Below, piece after piece: positions 24,486 to 33,737 of a DNA stretch of 64,000 bases; within the stretch, counting starts at the first letter, position 1; every line of letters starts with the position of its first letter. The notes beneath the pieces are model-generated. The model was not told where the DNA came from and searched no databases. It saw nothing but the letters and a program-made list of their open reading frames with translations. Origin of the DNA: Tropicimonas_B omnivorans (GTDB taxonomy: Bacteria; Pseudomonadota; Alphaproteobacteria; Rhodobacterales; Rhodobacteraceae); NCBI RefSeq assembly GCF_031846565.1, contig NZ_JAVRHL010000002.1, forward strand, positions 806,001 through 870,000, read 5' to 3'. Made by a program: the position numbers and the translations under genes.

Positions 24486-25334
24486 ATGCGGTTTGCGACA
24501 TTCGCGAGGGCCGGACGGCTCGGTTGGGGCGCGCTTACGGAGGACGGCATCGTACCGGTTCCGGGGCGAGGGCGTTCGCGCGGAACGCTGAAAGGCGCGA
24601 TCGCCGGCGGACTGCTGACGGAGGCGGCGGAGTATGCCGCGGGCCGCCCGGCGGAATTCGCGCTCTCGGACGTGACGCTCCTGCCGCCGATCCCGGACCC
24701 GGCGAAGATCTTCTGCATCGGGGTGAACTATGCCGCGCACCGGGAGGAGACCGGGCGCAAGGAGGTCGGGCATCCGACCGTCTTCACCCGCTTCGCCGAC
24801 AGCCAGGTCGGCCATGGACAGGCGATGGTCGTGCCGCGCAGCTGCGAGCGGTTCGACTACGAGGGCGAGCTTGCCGTGGTGATCGGACGTGGCGGCCGGC
24901 ATATCGGCGCGAAGGACGCGATGGCGCATGTCGCGGGCTATTCATGCTACAACGACGGCTCCGCGCGCGACTGGCAGCGCCACACGAGCCAGTTCACGCC
25001 CGGAAAGAATCACCCCGGATCTGGCGCCTTCGGTCCGGCCCTCGTGACGCCGGACGAGATCGGCGATTACCGCGAGCTGCCGATAGAGACGCGGCTGAAC
25101 GGCGACGTGGTGCAGCGGGGCTCGCTCGACCAACTCCTTTTCTCCATCGAGGAGGTGATCGAGTACATCTCCGGCTTCACGCCCCTCCAACCCGGCGACG
25201 TCATCGTCACCGGCACGCCCTCCGGCGTCGGCGAGCGGCGCGATCCGCCGCTCTACATGAAGGCGGGAGACGTGGTGGAGGTGCAGGCAGGCGCCGTGGG
25301 CACCCTCGTCAATCCCGTCGTGCAGGCGGACTAG
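24486..25334 (+). CDS. Fumarylacetoacetate hydrolase family protein
   Basis: A 282-residue protein of the FAH superfamily, which hydrolyses, decarboxylates or isomerises beta-diketo and hydroxy-muconate-type acids in catabolism. The N-terminal lid is at 1-65; the core starts at PPIPDPAKIFCIGVNYAAH. Metal ligands of the ExE...D set are seen in DYEGELAVVIG (about 120-124) and YNDGSARDWQ (about 151). VIVTGTPSGVGERRDPPLYMK is the conserved C-terminal block. AAGGA lies about 9 bases before the ATG at 24486. The last 26 bp overlap the 3' end of the convergent TfoX-N gene. Confidence 0.9.
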   Translation: MRFATFARAGRLGWGALTEDGIVPVPGRGRSRGTLKGAIAGGLLTEAAEYAAGRPAEFALSDVTLLPPIPDPAKIFCIGVNYAAHREETGRKEVGHPTVFTRFADSQVGHGQAMVVPRSCERFDYEGELAVVIGRGGRHIGAKDAMAHVAGYSCYNDGSARDWQRHTSQFTPGKNHPGSGAFGPALVTPDEIGDYRELPIETRLNGDVVQRGSLDQLLFSIEEVIEYISGFTPLQPGDVIVTGTPSGVGERRDPPLYMKAGDVVEVQAGAVGTLVNPVVQAD

Positions 25335-25710
25335 ACGCCCCTCTCGCCGTCTTGCGGGCCTTCTTCTCCTCTCGTTCGGCGGCGGCAACCTCCGCCGCGG
25401 TGAGGGAGAGGCGGGCCCAGCGGAGCGCTTCCTCGGGGTCGTCGAGTGCATCGCCCGGGAGGGACATGAAGCCGGGGATCTTCCGCGGACCGCGCTTGGT
25501 GTCATAGGCGAAGGGCAGGGCGCCCGCCTCTGCATAGGAGGCGCTCAGATCGCCTCCGGCCTTCATGTAAAGGACGTCATCGATCACGACGGCGATCATC
25601 GCATCGCCGATATAGAGCCCGGCTCCGCCGAACATCCGGCGGGGGCGGATCTCTCCCAACGCCTCGAACAGATCCCTGGCAAGCGCGATCAGGCCGGGAT
25701 CGGCGGCCAT
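25309..25710 (-). CDS. TfoX/Sxy N-terminal domain protein
   Basis: A 133-residue protein with a TfoX_N domain (about 5-100): RRMFGGAGLYIGDAMIAVVIDDVLYMKAGG and KRGPRKIPGFMSLP are typical. The full-length gamma-proteobacterial TfoX/Sxy is a competence activator, but single-domain proteins like this are widespread and uncharacterised. The C terminus is a charged tail rich in Ala, Glu, Lys and Arg. The ATG at 25710 starts 1 base after the sufA stop, so it is probably co-translated with sufA. The gene's 3' end overlaps the convergent FAH-family gene by 26 bp. Confidence 0.85.
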   Translation of the reverse strand: MAADPGLIALARDLFEALGEIRPRRMFGGAGLYIGDAMIAVVIDDVLYMKAGGDLSASYAEAGALPFAYDTKRGPRKIPGFMSLPGDALDDPEEALRWARLSLTAAEVAAAEREEKKARKTARGASSPPARRD

Positions 25711-25711
25711 G

Positions 25712-26062
25712 TCAGGTTTCGGCGAACTTGATCGATTCCCCGCAGCCGCAGGCCTCGGTGACGTTCGGGTTGTTGAACCGGAAACCGCTTTCGAGAAGCG
25801 AGGTCGCGTAGTCGATCTCGGTGCCGAAGAGAAACATCTGGGCCATCGGAGCGATCATCACCCGCGCACCGTCCTGCTCGACCACCTCGTCGTTCGGATC
25901 GATCTCGGTGGCGTAGTCCATGGTGTATTCCATGCCGGCACAGCCGCCCTTCTTGATGCCGATGCGAAGGCCCGTCGTTCCGTCCCGCTCCATCAGTCGC
26001 GCGATCTGCGCGGTTGCGGCGGGGGTGAGTGTGACGGCCTGTTTTCCGGGTATGCCGAACAT
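25712..26062 (-). CDS. sufA: A-type iron-sulfur carrier/insertion protein (SufA/IscA-like)
   Basis: A 116-residue HesB-domain protein that receives and delivers Fe-S clusters. The three cluster-ligating cysteines are in KKGGCAGMEY (about 42) and EACGCGES (about 107-109), the spacing expected of A-type carriers. AAGGG lies about 9 bases before the ATG at 26062. It is followed 1 base later by the TfoX-N gene. It may serve the SUF machinery that begins at 62 kb; whether it is SufA, IscA or ErpA cannot be decided from the sequence alone. Confidence 0.9.
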   Translation of the reverse strand: MFGIPGKQAVTLTPAATAQIARLMERDGTTGLRIGIKKGGCAGMEYTMDYATEIDPNDEVVEQDGARVMIAPMAQMFLFGTEIDYATSLLESGFRFNNPNVTEACGCGESIKFAET

Positions 26063-26159
26063 CGCAAGGCGCCCTTCCTGCTTCTGGGTCCTGAAGGGAC
26101 AACATAAGGCCGGAGGCCGCCCGGCTCAACGGGGCGATGACGCGCAGGGACCGCCCGCC

Positions 26160-27911
26160 TCAGGCGGCTTCGGCCGGGTTCGCCTCGGGAAAGACGGTTT
26201 CGCCCTCCTCCTGCATCCGTGTCGCGGCCTCGAGAAGACGCTCGCGCACCGTGCAGGAGATGACCCAGGAGGTCGACGGATCGGTCGTCGGAACCTTGAA
26301 CATGACTTCCTGGCCGAAGATGTCGTGGCCAGCGACGTGGACTCCGCGATCTTCCTTCGGACCGATTTCCCAGTCCTCCTTCTCGCAGCCCTCGTCGAGG
26401 ATGCGATTATAGGCGTCCCGCAGCTTCTCGACATTCGCGGAGTGGGACAGACGGATCATCACCGGGCGGACCATGTCCGAATTCTTCAGGGTCCAGTTCT
26501 CGTAGACCTCGGAGGTGAACTCCGTCACCGGCACGATGAGCCGCTCGCCCGACCAGACGCGGAGCTGGACATAGGTGAAGTTGATCCGCTCCACGACGAC
26601 CATGTAGCCTTTGAAGAGGAGACGGTCCCCGATGCGGGCGGACTGGTTCAGGCTGATCTGCAGGCTGGCCATGATGTTGGACAGCACGTTGCGCGCCGCG
26701 AAGCCCAGTATGATCGTCAGCGCGCCGGCGGAGGCGAGAAGCGTGAAGCCGACGCTGCGGAAGACGTTGGCGCTCGACAGCACGATCCCGGCCGCCACGA
26801 CCACGACGATGACCACGGCCGCCCGGCGGAACGCCGCGAGCCGCGTGGCCACGGACCGGCGATACTCGAATTCAGGTCCGCTGGCGGAGAGCGTCTCGTT
26901 GTCGAATGACACGATCCGGTCGAGGATCCGGTCGATGCCGTTCACCAGAAGGAGCATGATCGCGATGGTGAAGCCGAGCACCGTGAGCGGCTGGAGAAAG
27001 ACGTCCACCTGCCCCGAGAAGACGAAGAGATTGGCGGTGATCGTCGAGATGACGAACGTCACGACGGCGATGATCGCGGGCCAGCGGCTGGCGTCGATCA
27101 CGTCCTGGAGAAGCCGGCGACGGGTTCGGCGCGAGATCGCCTGGATCACGTGCGAGGTCGCGAAACCGGCGATCGCAGCTGCACCGGCAAGAATGGGCAG
27201 CGCGAGGACCTCCCACCACCTGAGGCCCCAGAATGCCCGCTCCCTCAATGCTCCGGGCAATTTCTGCTCGATCCTCGAGGGGCCGTAGAGCTCGTTCAGC
27301 CGCGGAACGTTCGCGACGGTCGTCTTGGAGAAGAGCCAGACCGCGTCGCCATTCTCGGGCTTCACCCGGTTGAGCAGGATCGGCACCGAGCGCTTGTCCA
27401 TCGACAGGACCCAGATCCGGATGGACCGGCGGGCGGAGGAGGCGGGATCGCTGCCGGACGCGGAAAAGTCGATGCCGTCAGGGCGGTCGGGAAGGTCATG
27501 CCAGTCGAGCAGCACCTTGCGGTCTATGACCGACGCCAGGGAGCGCGCGAGCACGGGCCCCCCGGCAGCCTGTTCGTCCTCGCTGTAATCGCCGAGGTTC
27601 AGAAGATGCGCCGCAGCCTGCCAGTCCTCGGCCTCCGCGGCGGCGCGGAAGCTCTCCATTGTGCCTTGCGGGGTCGAGCGATCCACCCAGCCCGGCAGCT
27701 CGCCGAGGCCGGCATTGACGGTGTCCTGGCTGAAGAACTCTCCGGATTCGCTGGAACTGCCGCTCCCCCCGCTGCCGGGACCGGTGGCAAGACTTCCGGC
27801 ACCCTGCTGTGCATGGGCTGGAAGCCCCGCCACGAGAAACAGCAGGAACATGCCGGCGAGCGGACGGAGAAATGATGCGATCATGACGGTCCGAACCGGG
27901 TGATCACGCAA
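26160..27911 (-). CDS. MscS-family mechanosensitive ion channel
   Basis: A protein of 583 residues (574 if the ATG at 27885 is used). A signal peptide (FLRPLAGMFLLFLVAGLPAHA) leads a periplasmic region of about 190 residues, then about four to five membrane segments (roughly 225-405). The MscS pore helix and beta domain follow: GFAARNVLSNIMASLQI, ARIGDRLLFKGYMVVVERI and the C-terminal cytoplasmic domain. It should release solutes on osmotic downshift. A TTG at 27911 has GGAGGG 6-7 bases upstream, whereas the ATG at 27885 has no ribosome site; the TTG start is preferred. It lies between sufA and sufT in the same orientation. Confidence 0.9.
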   Translation of the reverse strand: MRDHPVRTVMIASFLRPLAGMFLLFLVAGLPAHAQQGAGSLATGPGSGGSGSSSESGEFFSQDTVNAGLGELPGWVDRSTPQGTMESFRAAAEAEDWQAAAHLLNLGDYSEDEQAAGGPVLARSLASVIDRKVLLDWHDLPDRPDGIDFSASGSDPASSARRSIRIWVLSMDKRSVPILLNRVKPENGDAVWLFSKTTVANVPRLNELYGPSRIEQKLPGALRERAFWGLRWWEVLALPILAGAAAIAGFATSHVIQAISRRTRRRLLQDVIDASRWPAIIAVVTFVISTITANLFVFSGQVDVFLQPLTVLGFTIAIMLLLVNGIDRILDRIVSFDNETLSASGPEFEYRRSVATRLAAFRRAAVVIVVVVAAGIVLSSANVFRSVGFTLLASAGALTIILGFAARNVLSNIMASLQISLNQSARIGDRLLFKGYMVVVERINFTYVQLRVWSGERLIVPVTEFTSEVYENWTLKNSDMVRPVMIRLSHSANVEKLRDAYNRILDEGCEKEDWEIGPKEDRGVHVAGHDIFGQEVMFKVPTTDPSTSWVISCTVRERLLEAATRMQEEGETVFPEANPAEAA

Positions 27912-27956
27912 ATGTTCCCTCCGGTCGCGAGATTGACCGAAGGAATGCGCCCGATG

Positions 27957-28310
27957 TCACATGAAGCCGAGCTCGAGCCGGGCTTCGTCGCTCATCATCT
28001 CCATGCCCCAGGGCGGGGACCACGTCAGCTCGACCTGGACCTGTTTGACCCCCGGAAGCGGCTCCACCGCGTCGGCGACCCAGCCGGGCATCTCCCCGGC
28101 GACAGGGCAGCCCGGCGCGGTCAGCGTCATCAGGATGCCGACCTCGTTCGCCTCGTTGATGTCGATCGTGTAGACGAGGCCGAGGTCGTAGATGTTCACC
28201 GGAATCTCCGGATCGTATACGCTGCGGCAGGCGTCCACGACGGTGTCGTAGAGCGGATGGTCTGTGCTGGACGGCCGGATCAGCGGCTCGCCTTCGATCT
28301 GATCGGTCAT
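27957..28310 (-). CDS. sufT: SufT-like DUF59/MIP18 family Fe-S assembly protein
   Basis: A 117-residue single-domain DUF59 protein. The signature DPEIPVNIYDLGLVYTIDI (about 33-51) and the cysteine-containing loop TAPGCPVAGEMPGWV (about 64-78) define the family, whose members help Fe-S cluster maturation (SufT, the eukaryotic MIP18 and PaaD relatives). In many alphaproteobacteria this gene closes the suf operon; here it lies near sufA and away from sufB. The ATG at 28310 begins 130 bases from the divergent tgt. No SUF structural gene is adjacent, so the role is inferred from the family. Confidence 0.88.
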   Translation of the reverse strand: MTDQIEGEPLIRPSSTDHPLYDTVVDACRSVYDPEIPVNIYDLGLVYTIDINEANEVGILMTLTAPGCPVAGEMPGWVADAVEPLPGVKQVQVELTWSPPWGMEMMSDEARLELGFM

Positions 28311-28439
28311 GGCTGCCCTTTCGAGAATGTCAGCCCCATATAGGAAACCCCTCCGGGCCCGTCCACCGTCGCCGACCAGCCGAGGGTCTCGGGTGAGGGG
28401 CGCTTGGCAAGACGCGCGCGCGCGCCTAGAGGCAGTCCC

Positions 28440-29570
28440 ATGACCCGCACCTTCTCCTTCACGCTCGAGGCCACGGACGGCGCTGCGCGCCTTGGCCGGA
28501 TCGAAACTCCGCGCGGCGAGATTCGCACGCCCGCCTTCATGCCGGTCGGGACGGCCGCCACGGTGAAGGCGATGATGCCCGAAAGCGTGCGCGCCACGGG
28601 CGCAGACATACTGCTCGGCAATACCTACCACCTGATGCTGCGCCCCGGCGCGGAGCGGATCGCACGGCTGGGGGGGCTTCACGCCTTCATGAACTGGGAG
28701 CGGCCGATCCTGACGGATTCGGGCGGTTTCCAGGTGATGAGCCTTGCCGATCTGCGCAAGATGACGGAGCGGGGGGTGACCTTCCGCTCCCATATCGACG
28801 GCTCCAAGCACGAGCTCACCCCGGAAAGCTCGATGGAGATTCAGCGCCTCCTCGGATCGGATATCGTGATGGCGTTCGACGAATGCACCACGTTCCCGGC
28901 CGAGAAGGAGGTCGCGGCGTCGAGCATGGCGCTGTCGATGCGGTGGGCCGAGCGCAGCCGCGACGCGTTCGGGGACCGTCCGGGCCATGCGCTCTTCGGC
29001 ATCCAGCAAGGCTCCGTCTACCGCGATCTGCGGCAGGAGAGCGCCGAGGCGCTGACGTCGCTCGACTTTCCGGGCTACGCCATCGGCGGGCTCGCGGTGG
29101 GCGAGGGACAGGAGGCGATGTTCGACGTGCTGGACTATGCCCCCGCCATGCTGCCGCAGGATCGCCCGCGTTACCTCATGGGGGTCGGCAAGCCGGACGA
29201 TATCGTGGGCGCGGTGAAGCGCGGTGTCGACATGATGGATTGCGTGTTGCCCTCGCGGTCTGGCCGGACCGGGCAGGCCTTCACCCGCCGGGGGGCGGTG
29301 AACATCAAGAACGCGCGCCACGCCGACGATCCGCGCCCGCTGGACGAGCAGTGCACCTGTCCCGCCTGCCGCCACTACTCCCGCGCCTATCTCCATCACG
29401 TCTTCCGGGCGGGCGAGATGATCTCCGGAATGCTGCTGACCTGGCACAACCTGCACTATTTCCAGCAGATCATGCAGGGGATGCGGGAGGCGATTGCCGC
29501 CGGTACCTTCGAGGCGTGGGAGCGGGAGTTCCACGCGGCACGGGGCGAGGGCGATATCGATCCCGTTTAA
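28440..29570 (+). CDS. tgt: tRNA-guanine (queuine) transglycosylase Tgt
   Basis: A 376-residue enzyme that exchanges guanine-34 for preQ1 in tRNAs with GUN anticodons, in the queuosine pathway. The first catalytic Asp is in ILTDSGGFQVMSL (about 91), the nucleophile Asp is in GVDMMDCVLPSRSGR (about 265), and the zinc site is CTCPACRHYSRAYLHH, with Cys, Cys, Cys and a later His. GAGG is 8-11 bases before the ATG at 28440; the frame is open upstream without a ribosome site. queA, the next enzyme of the pathway, is in the same window at 44 kb but not linked in an operon. Confidence 0.98.
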   Translation: MTRTFSFTLEATDGAARLGRIETPRGEIRTPAFMPVGTAATVKAMMPESVRATGADILLGNTYHLMLRPGAERIARLGGLHAFMNWERPILTDSGGFQVMSLADLRKMTERGVTFRSHIDGSKHELTPESSMEIQRLLGSDIVMAFDECTTFPAEKEVAASSMALSMRWAERSRDAFGDRPGHALFGIQQGSVYRDLRQESAEALTSLDFPGYAIGGLAVGEGQEAMFDVLDYAPAMLPQDRPRYLMGVGKPDDIVGAVKRGVDMMDCVLPSRSGRTGQAFTRRGAVNIKNARHADDPRPLDEQCTCPACRHYSRAYLHHVFRAGEMISGMLLTWHNLHYFQQIMQGMREAIAAGTFEAWEREFHAARGEGDIDPV

Positions 29571-29890
29571 GGATCACGCCGCAAGCATTTGACTTAAAAC
29601 GTTATTGAATGATCGTGGCGGGCGCGGCCCCGGCGAGAAGATATCCGCGGTGGGGGTTCTCGGACTGCTCTGGTTTCCCCGCCGGCGACACGTCCGAGGT
29701 GGTTGCCGGCGTTGCCTACCCCGCGCCACGCGAAGGCCTGTCGCCGGGCCGGGTTCCGCCGCCGTCCGCTCGTTCCGGCCAACGCGACGGTGCGTCAGTG
29801 CACGTTGTACAGTGGCCGCACCCCATTAAGTCATCTCGCAATTCCCGCATCTTCCCCGCGGGTCCGAGACAATTGACAGGAGTTCTACCC
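29571..29890. other. 320-bp intergenic region between tgt and the Old Yellow Enzyme gene
   Basis: No gene is convincing. Just after tgt there is an AT-rich patch (TTGACTTAAAACGTTATTG, 29590-29608) out of character with the surroundings, which could be a promoter element. Near 29815 TTGTAC and TAAGTC are 16 bases apart and could be a weak promoter for the downstream gene. No terminator was recognised. Confidence 0.5.
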
Positions 29891-30991
29891 ATGTCAGGTG
29901 AAAAGCTATTCTCGCCCCTCAAGGCGGGCGCGATCGAAATGAAGAACCGCGTCGTCATGGCGCCGCTGACCCGCAACCGGGCGGACCATGAGACGGACGC
30001 GCCGGTTGCGATGAACGTCGAGTATTACCGTCAGCGCGTCGGCGCCGGCCTGATCATCACCGAGGCGACGCAGATCAGCCCGGAAGGCAAGGGCTACGCC
30101 TTTACCCCCGGCATCCATTCGGACGAGCAGGTCGCTGGCTGGAAAGAGGTGACGGATGCGGTCCATGCCCTCGGCGGCAAGATCGTGATGCAGCTCTGGC
30201 ATGTCGGCCGGATCAGCCACGTCTCTCTTCAGCCAGACGGAGAGAAGCCGGTTGCCCCCTCCGCCGTCCGGGCCGGTGTGCAGACCTTCGACGGCACCCA
30301 GATGGTCGACGTTTCCGAGCCGCGCGCCCTGGAGACGGACGAGCTGCCCCGGATCGTGGACGATTTCAGGAAAGCCGCCGAGAACGCCAAACGTGCCGGT
30401 TTCGACGGGGTCGAGGTGCACCTGGCCAACGGCTACCTTCTGGACCAGTTCATGCGCGAGGACCTGAACTCCCGTGAGGACGCGTATGGCGGCTCCATCG
30501 AGAACCGCGCGCGCCTGCCCCTCGAGGTGGTGGACGCCGTGACCGAAATCTGGGGCTCCGATCGCACCGGCACCCGGATTTCCCCGTTCTCGCCGGCCAA
30601 CGATGCGCCGACGACGGGCGCGCAGGAGCAGTTCGCCTACGTCGTGAAGGAACTGAACGACCGCGGCCTGGCGTTCCTCGACGTGATCGAGGGCGCCACG
30701 GGTGGCAGCCGGGAGCTTTCCGACGGGCAGGACCTCGAGGCGCTGAAGGCGCTCTGGTCCGGTGTCTATATCGGCAACAACGGTTACGATCGGGATATTG
30801 CGATCGACGCCGTCGAGTCGGGTTCCGTCGATGCCGTGGCCTTCGGCCGGGCCTACCTCGCCAATCCCGACCTCGCCGAGCGTCTGGAGGCCGATGCGCC
30901 GCTGAACGATCCGAACCCCAAGACGTTCTATGGCGGCGGGGAAGAGGGCTACACCGATTACCCGACGCTCGCCGAGACGCGGGCGGCCTGA
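29891..30991 (+). CDS. Old Yellow Enzyme family alkene reductase (NemA-like)
   Basis: A 366-residue FMN-dependent ene-reductase that reduces alpha/beta-unsaturated carbonyls or nitro compounds with NADPH. The FMN-binding opening is NRVVMAPLTRNRA (about 20-32); LWHVGRISH is conserved near residue 100; and the substrate-binding His and Asn are in VHLANGYLLDQFMR (about 176-189). AFGRAYLANPDL marks the phosphate-binding end. AGGAG is about 8 bases before the ATG at 29891. It is monocistronic, with a hairpin downstream and a long upstream gap. No TetR/LysR-type regulator gene, common next to such genes, is adjacent. Confidence 0.93.
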   Translation: MSGEKLFSPLKAGAIEMKNRVVMAPLTRNRADHETDAPVAMNVEYYRQRVGAGLIITEATQISPEGKGYAFTPGIHSDEQVAGWKEVTDAVHALGGKIVMQLWHVGRISHVSLQPDGEKPVAPSAVRAGVQTFDGTQMVDVSEPRALETDELPRIVDDFRKAAENAKRAGFDGVEVHLANGYLLDQFMREDLNSREDAYGGSIENRARLPLEVVDAVTEIWGSDRTGTRISPFSPANDAPTTGAQEQFAYVVKELNDRGLAFLDVIEGATGGSRELSDGQDLEALKALWSGVYIGNNGYDRDIAIDAVESGSVDAVAFGRAYLANPDLAERLEADAPLNDPNPKTFYGGGEEGYTDYPTLAETRAA

Positions 30992-31023
30992 TCTGGCCCT
31001 CAAGGGCCTACGGAGACAGGCGG

Positions 31024-31051
31024 AGGGGCGCGGCGCACCTGCTGCGCCCCT
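31024..31051 (+). terminator. Hairpin downstream of the Old Yellow Enzyme gene
   Basis: AGGGGCGC pairs with GCGCCCCT (8 bp) around a 12-base loop, 33 bases after the stop codon. It is followed by only two Ts, so termination may be weak or Rho-dependent. Confidence 0.45.
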
Positions 31052-31260
31052 TCGCATATCGCCGAAACCTCCTCTCCGACGTGTGAGATGCGCTTGCCGA
31101 GGGCGCTCCCGACAGGCAGACTGCGCCCCTGTCCAGAAGATCCGCGATTGAACGGGGCGGCCGGCATACCCACCTTGATGCCGTTACCCGGAGAAGGGCG
31201 AGAGGTTGCCGCATGGCGGGACCTGACCCTTCTTGCCAAAGAGAACAAAGGAACCCGAGC

Positions 31261-33678
31261 ATGACTGACCAAAAGAGCCAATCCTATCCGGTCCTGCCGC
31301 TTCGTGACATCGTCGTGTTTCCGCACATGGTCGTTCCGCTCTTCGTCGGTCGCGACAAGTCCGTGCGCGCGCTCGAGGAGGTCATGCAGGATGACAAGGA
31401 AATCCTGCTGTCGAGCCAGAAGGACCCGGCCGAGGACGATCCCGATGCGGATGGTATCTACCGCGCCGGCGTGCTGGCGAATGTCCTGCAACTCCTGAAG
31501 TTGCCCGACGGCACCGTGAAGGTGCTGGTCGAGGGCCGTAGCCGCGTGACCATCACCGAGTTCGTCCGCGATGACGACTTCTTCGAGGCGCGGGCCGAGC
31601 CGCTCGAGGAAACGGCAGGGGACGAGGAGACCGCCCGAGCCCTCCTGCGCTCCGTCTCCGAGGAGTTCGAGCGCTACGCCAAGGTGAAGAAGAACGTCCC
31701 CGAGGACGCGCTTGCCGCCGTCTCCGAAACGAAGGAGCCCGCGAAGCTGGCCGATCTCGTCTCGGGCCATCTCGGCGTGGACGTGGGCAAGAAGCAGGAG
31801 CTGCTGGAAACGCTCTCCGTCGCCGAGCGGCTGGAGAAGGTCTATGGCCTGATGCAGGGGGAGATGTCCGTCCTGCAGGTCGAGAAGAAGATCAAGACCC
31901 GCGTCAAGTCCCAGATGGAGCGCACCCAGCGGGAATACTACCTGAACGAGCAGATGAAGGCCATTCAGAAGGAGCTCGGGGACGGCGAGGACGGCCAGAA
32001 CGAAGTGGCCGAGCTCGAGGCGAAGATCGCCGAGACGAAGTTCTCCACCGAGGCGCGCGAAAAGGCCGAGGCCGAGCTGAAGAAGCTCAAGAACATGAGC
32101 CCGATGTCGGCCGAGGCGACGGTCGTGCGCAATTACCTCGACTGGATGCTGTCCATCCCGTGGGGGACGAAGTCCCGCGTCAAGAAGGACCTTGGCCGCG
32201 CCCAGCAGGTCCTCGATGACGATCACTACAGCCTCGAGAAGGTGAAGGAGCGCATTGTCGAGTACCTCGCGGTGCAGCAGCGCTCCAAGAAGCTGAAGGG
32301 GCCGATCATGTGCCTCGTCGGCCCTCCGGGCGTCGGCAAGACCTCCCTCGGCAAGTCGGTCGCGAAGGCGACGGGGCGTGAGTTCATCCGCATCTCGCTT
32401 GGCGGCGTGCGGGACGAGAGCGAGATCCGCGGGCACCGCCGGACCTATATCGGCTCCATGCCCGGCAAGATCATCCAGGCGCTGAAGAAGGCGAAGACCA
32501 CGAACCCGCTCATCCTGCTCGACGAGATCGACAAGATGGGTCAGGATTTCCGGGGCGATCCGGCGTCGGCCATGCTCGAAGTGCTGGATCCGGAGCAGAA
32601 CGGGACCTTCTCGGACCACTACCTCGAGGTCGAGTACGACCTGTCGAACGTGATGTTCCTGACGACGGCGAACTCGTACAACATGCCCGGACCGCTTCTC
32701 GACCGGATGGAGATCATTCCGCTCGCCGGCTACACCGAGGAGGAGAAGGCCGAGATCGCGCGCCGGCATCTCATCCCCAAGCAGGTGAAGGATCACGGGC
32801 TGAAGAAGGCCGAGTTCCGCATCGAGGACGAGGCGCTGACGGAGATCATCCGCACCTATACCCGCGAGGCGGGCGTGCGGAACCTCGAGCGGGAGCTGGC
32901 CAAGCTCGCGCGCAAGGCCGTGACCCGGATCGTCAAGAAGGAGGTCGAGAGCCTCGTCGTCACGACGGACAACCTCGAGGACCTGCTCGGCGTGAAGCGT
33001 CATCGCTACGGTCTGGCCGAGAAGGAGGACCAGATCGGTGTCGTCACCGGTCTTGCCTATACCTCCGTCGGCGGGGACCTGCTGCAGATCGAGGCGCTTC
33101 GTCTGCCGGGCAAGGGCCGGATGAAGACCACCGGCAAGCTCGGTGACGTCATGAAGGAATCGATCGACGCGGCCTCCTCCTACGTCCGCTCGATCGCCCC
33201 GTCGATCGGGGTGAAGCCGCCGAAGTTCGACACGATGGACATCCACGTTCACGTGCCGGACGGGGCGACGCCCAAGGACGGTCCGTCGGCGGGTCTCGCC
33301 ATGGTCACCGCCATCGTCTCGACGCTTACGCAGATCCCGGTCCGCAAGGATATCGCCATGACGGGCGAGGTCACCCTGCGCGGCAATGCCTCCGCCATCG
33401 GCGGGCTGAAGGAGAAGCTTCTCGCGGCGCTTCGGGGCGGGATCACGACCGTGCTGATCCCGGAAGAGAACGAGAAGGACCTGCCGGAGATTCCGGACAA
33501 CGTGAAGGAGGGGCTCACGATCATCCCCGTTTCCCACGTCCGCGAGGTTCTGGAGCACGCCCTCGTGCGGGAGCCGCAGCCCATCGAATGGGACGAGGCG
33601 GCCGAGGAAGCCGCGGCCGCGGCACGCGCGGCGGAGCTTGCCGCGCGGATGGGCGATCCGGCGCAGACCACGCACTGA
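31261..33678 (+). CDS. lon: ATP-dependent protease La (Lon)
   Basis: An 805-residue cytoplasmic AAA+ serine protease that degrades misfolded and regulatory proteins. The N-terminal substrate domain begins YPVLPLRDIVVFPHMVVPLF. The AAA+ module has Walker A GPPGVGKTSLGKS (about 355) and Walker B LILLDEIDKMG. The protease domain has the Ser-Lys dyad: Ser in PKDGPSAGLAM (about 679) and Lys in SAIGGLKEKLLAAL (about 722). The ATG at 31261 has AAGGA about 10 bases upstream. A strong intrinsic terminator follows 25 bases after the stop. A heat-shock promoter was looked for and not convincingly found. Confidence 0.98.
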   Translation: MTDQKSQSYPVLPLRDIVVFPHMVVPLFVGRDKSVRALEEVMQDDKEILLSSQKDPAEDDPDADGIYRAGVLANVLQLLKLPDGTVKVLVEGRSRVTITEFVRDDDFFEARAEPLEETAGDEETARALLRSVSEEFERYAKVKKNVPEDALAAVSETKEPAKLADLVSGHLGVDVGKKQELLETLSVAERLEKVYGLMQGEMSVLQVEKKIKTRVKSQMERTQREYYLNEQMKAIQKELGDGEDGQNEVAELEAKIAETKFSTEAREKAEAELKKLKNMSPMSAEATVVRNYLDWMLSIPWGTKSRVKKDLGRAQQVLDDDHYSLEKVKERIVEYLAVQQRSKKLKGPIMCLVGPPGVGKTSLGKSVAKATGREFIRISLGGVRDESEIRGHRRTYIGSMPGKIIQALKKAKTTNPLILLDEIDKMGQDFRGDPASAMLEVLDPEQNGTFSDHYLEVEYDLSNVMFLTTANSYNMPGPLLDRMEIIPLAGYTEEEKAEIARRHLIPKQVKDHGLKKAEFRIEDEALTEIIRTYTREAGVRNLERELAKLARKAVTRIVKKEVESLVVTTDNLEDLLGVKRHRYGLAEKEDQIGVVTGLAYTSVGGDLLQIEALRLPGKGRMKTTGKLGDVMKESIDAASSYVRSIAPSIGVKPPKFDTMDIHVHVPDGATPKDGPSAGLAMVTAIVSTLTQIPVRKDIAMTGEVTLRGNASAIGGLKEKLLAALRGGITTVLIPEENEKDLPEIPDNVKEGLTIIPVSHVREVLEHALVREPQPIEWDEAAEEAAAAARAAELAARMGDPAQTTH

Positions 33679-33702
33679 CGCGGATCCGATCCAACGAAGA
33701 GG

Positions 33703-33737
33703 GGGCGCTCGCCGTAACTGGCGGGCGCCCTTTTTTT
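33703..33737 (+). terminator. Intrinsic terminator of lon
   Basis: GGGCGCTCGCC pairs with GGCGGGCGCCC (11 bp with one G-U pair) around a 6-base loop, followed directly by seven Ts. Confidence 0.95.

Noticed and set aside
30992..31260. Heat-shock (sigma-32) promoter before lon
   Set aside because: A CTTGCC-type element is present, but no matching -10 at the right distance could be found.
31000..33675. 891-codon open frame on the minus strand
   Set aside because: It is exactly antisense to lon. Its composition (Leu, Arg, His, Asp, Gly) mirrors the codon usage of the real gene and no motif is present.
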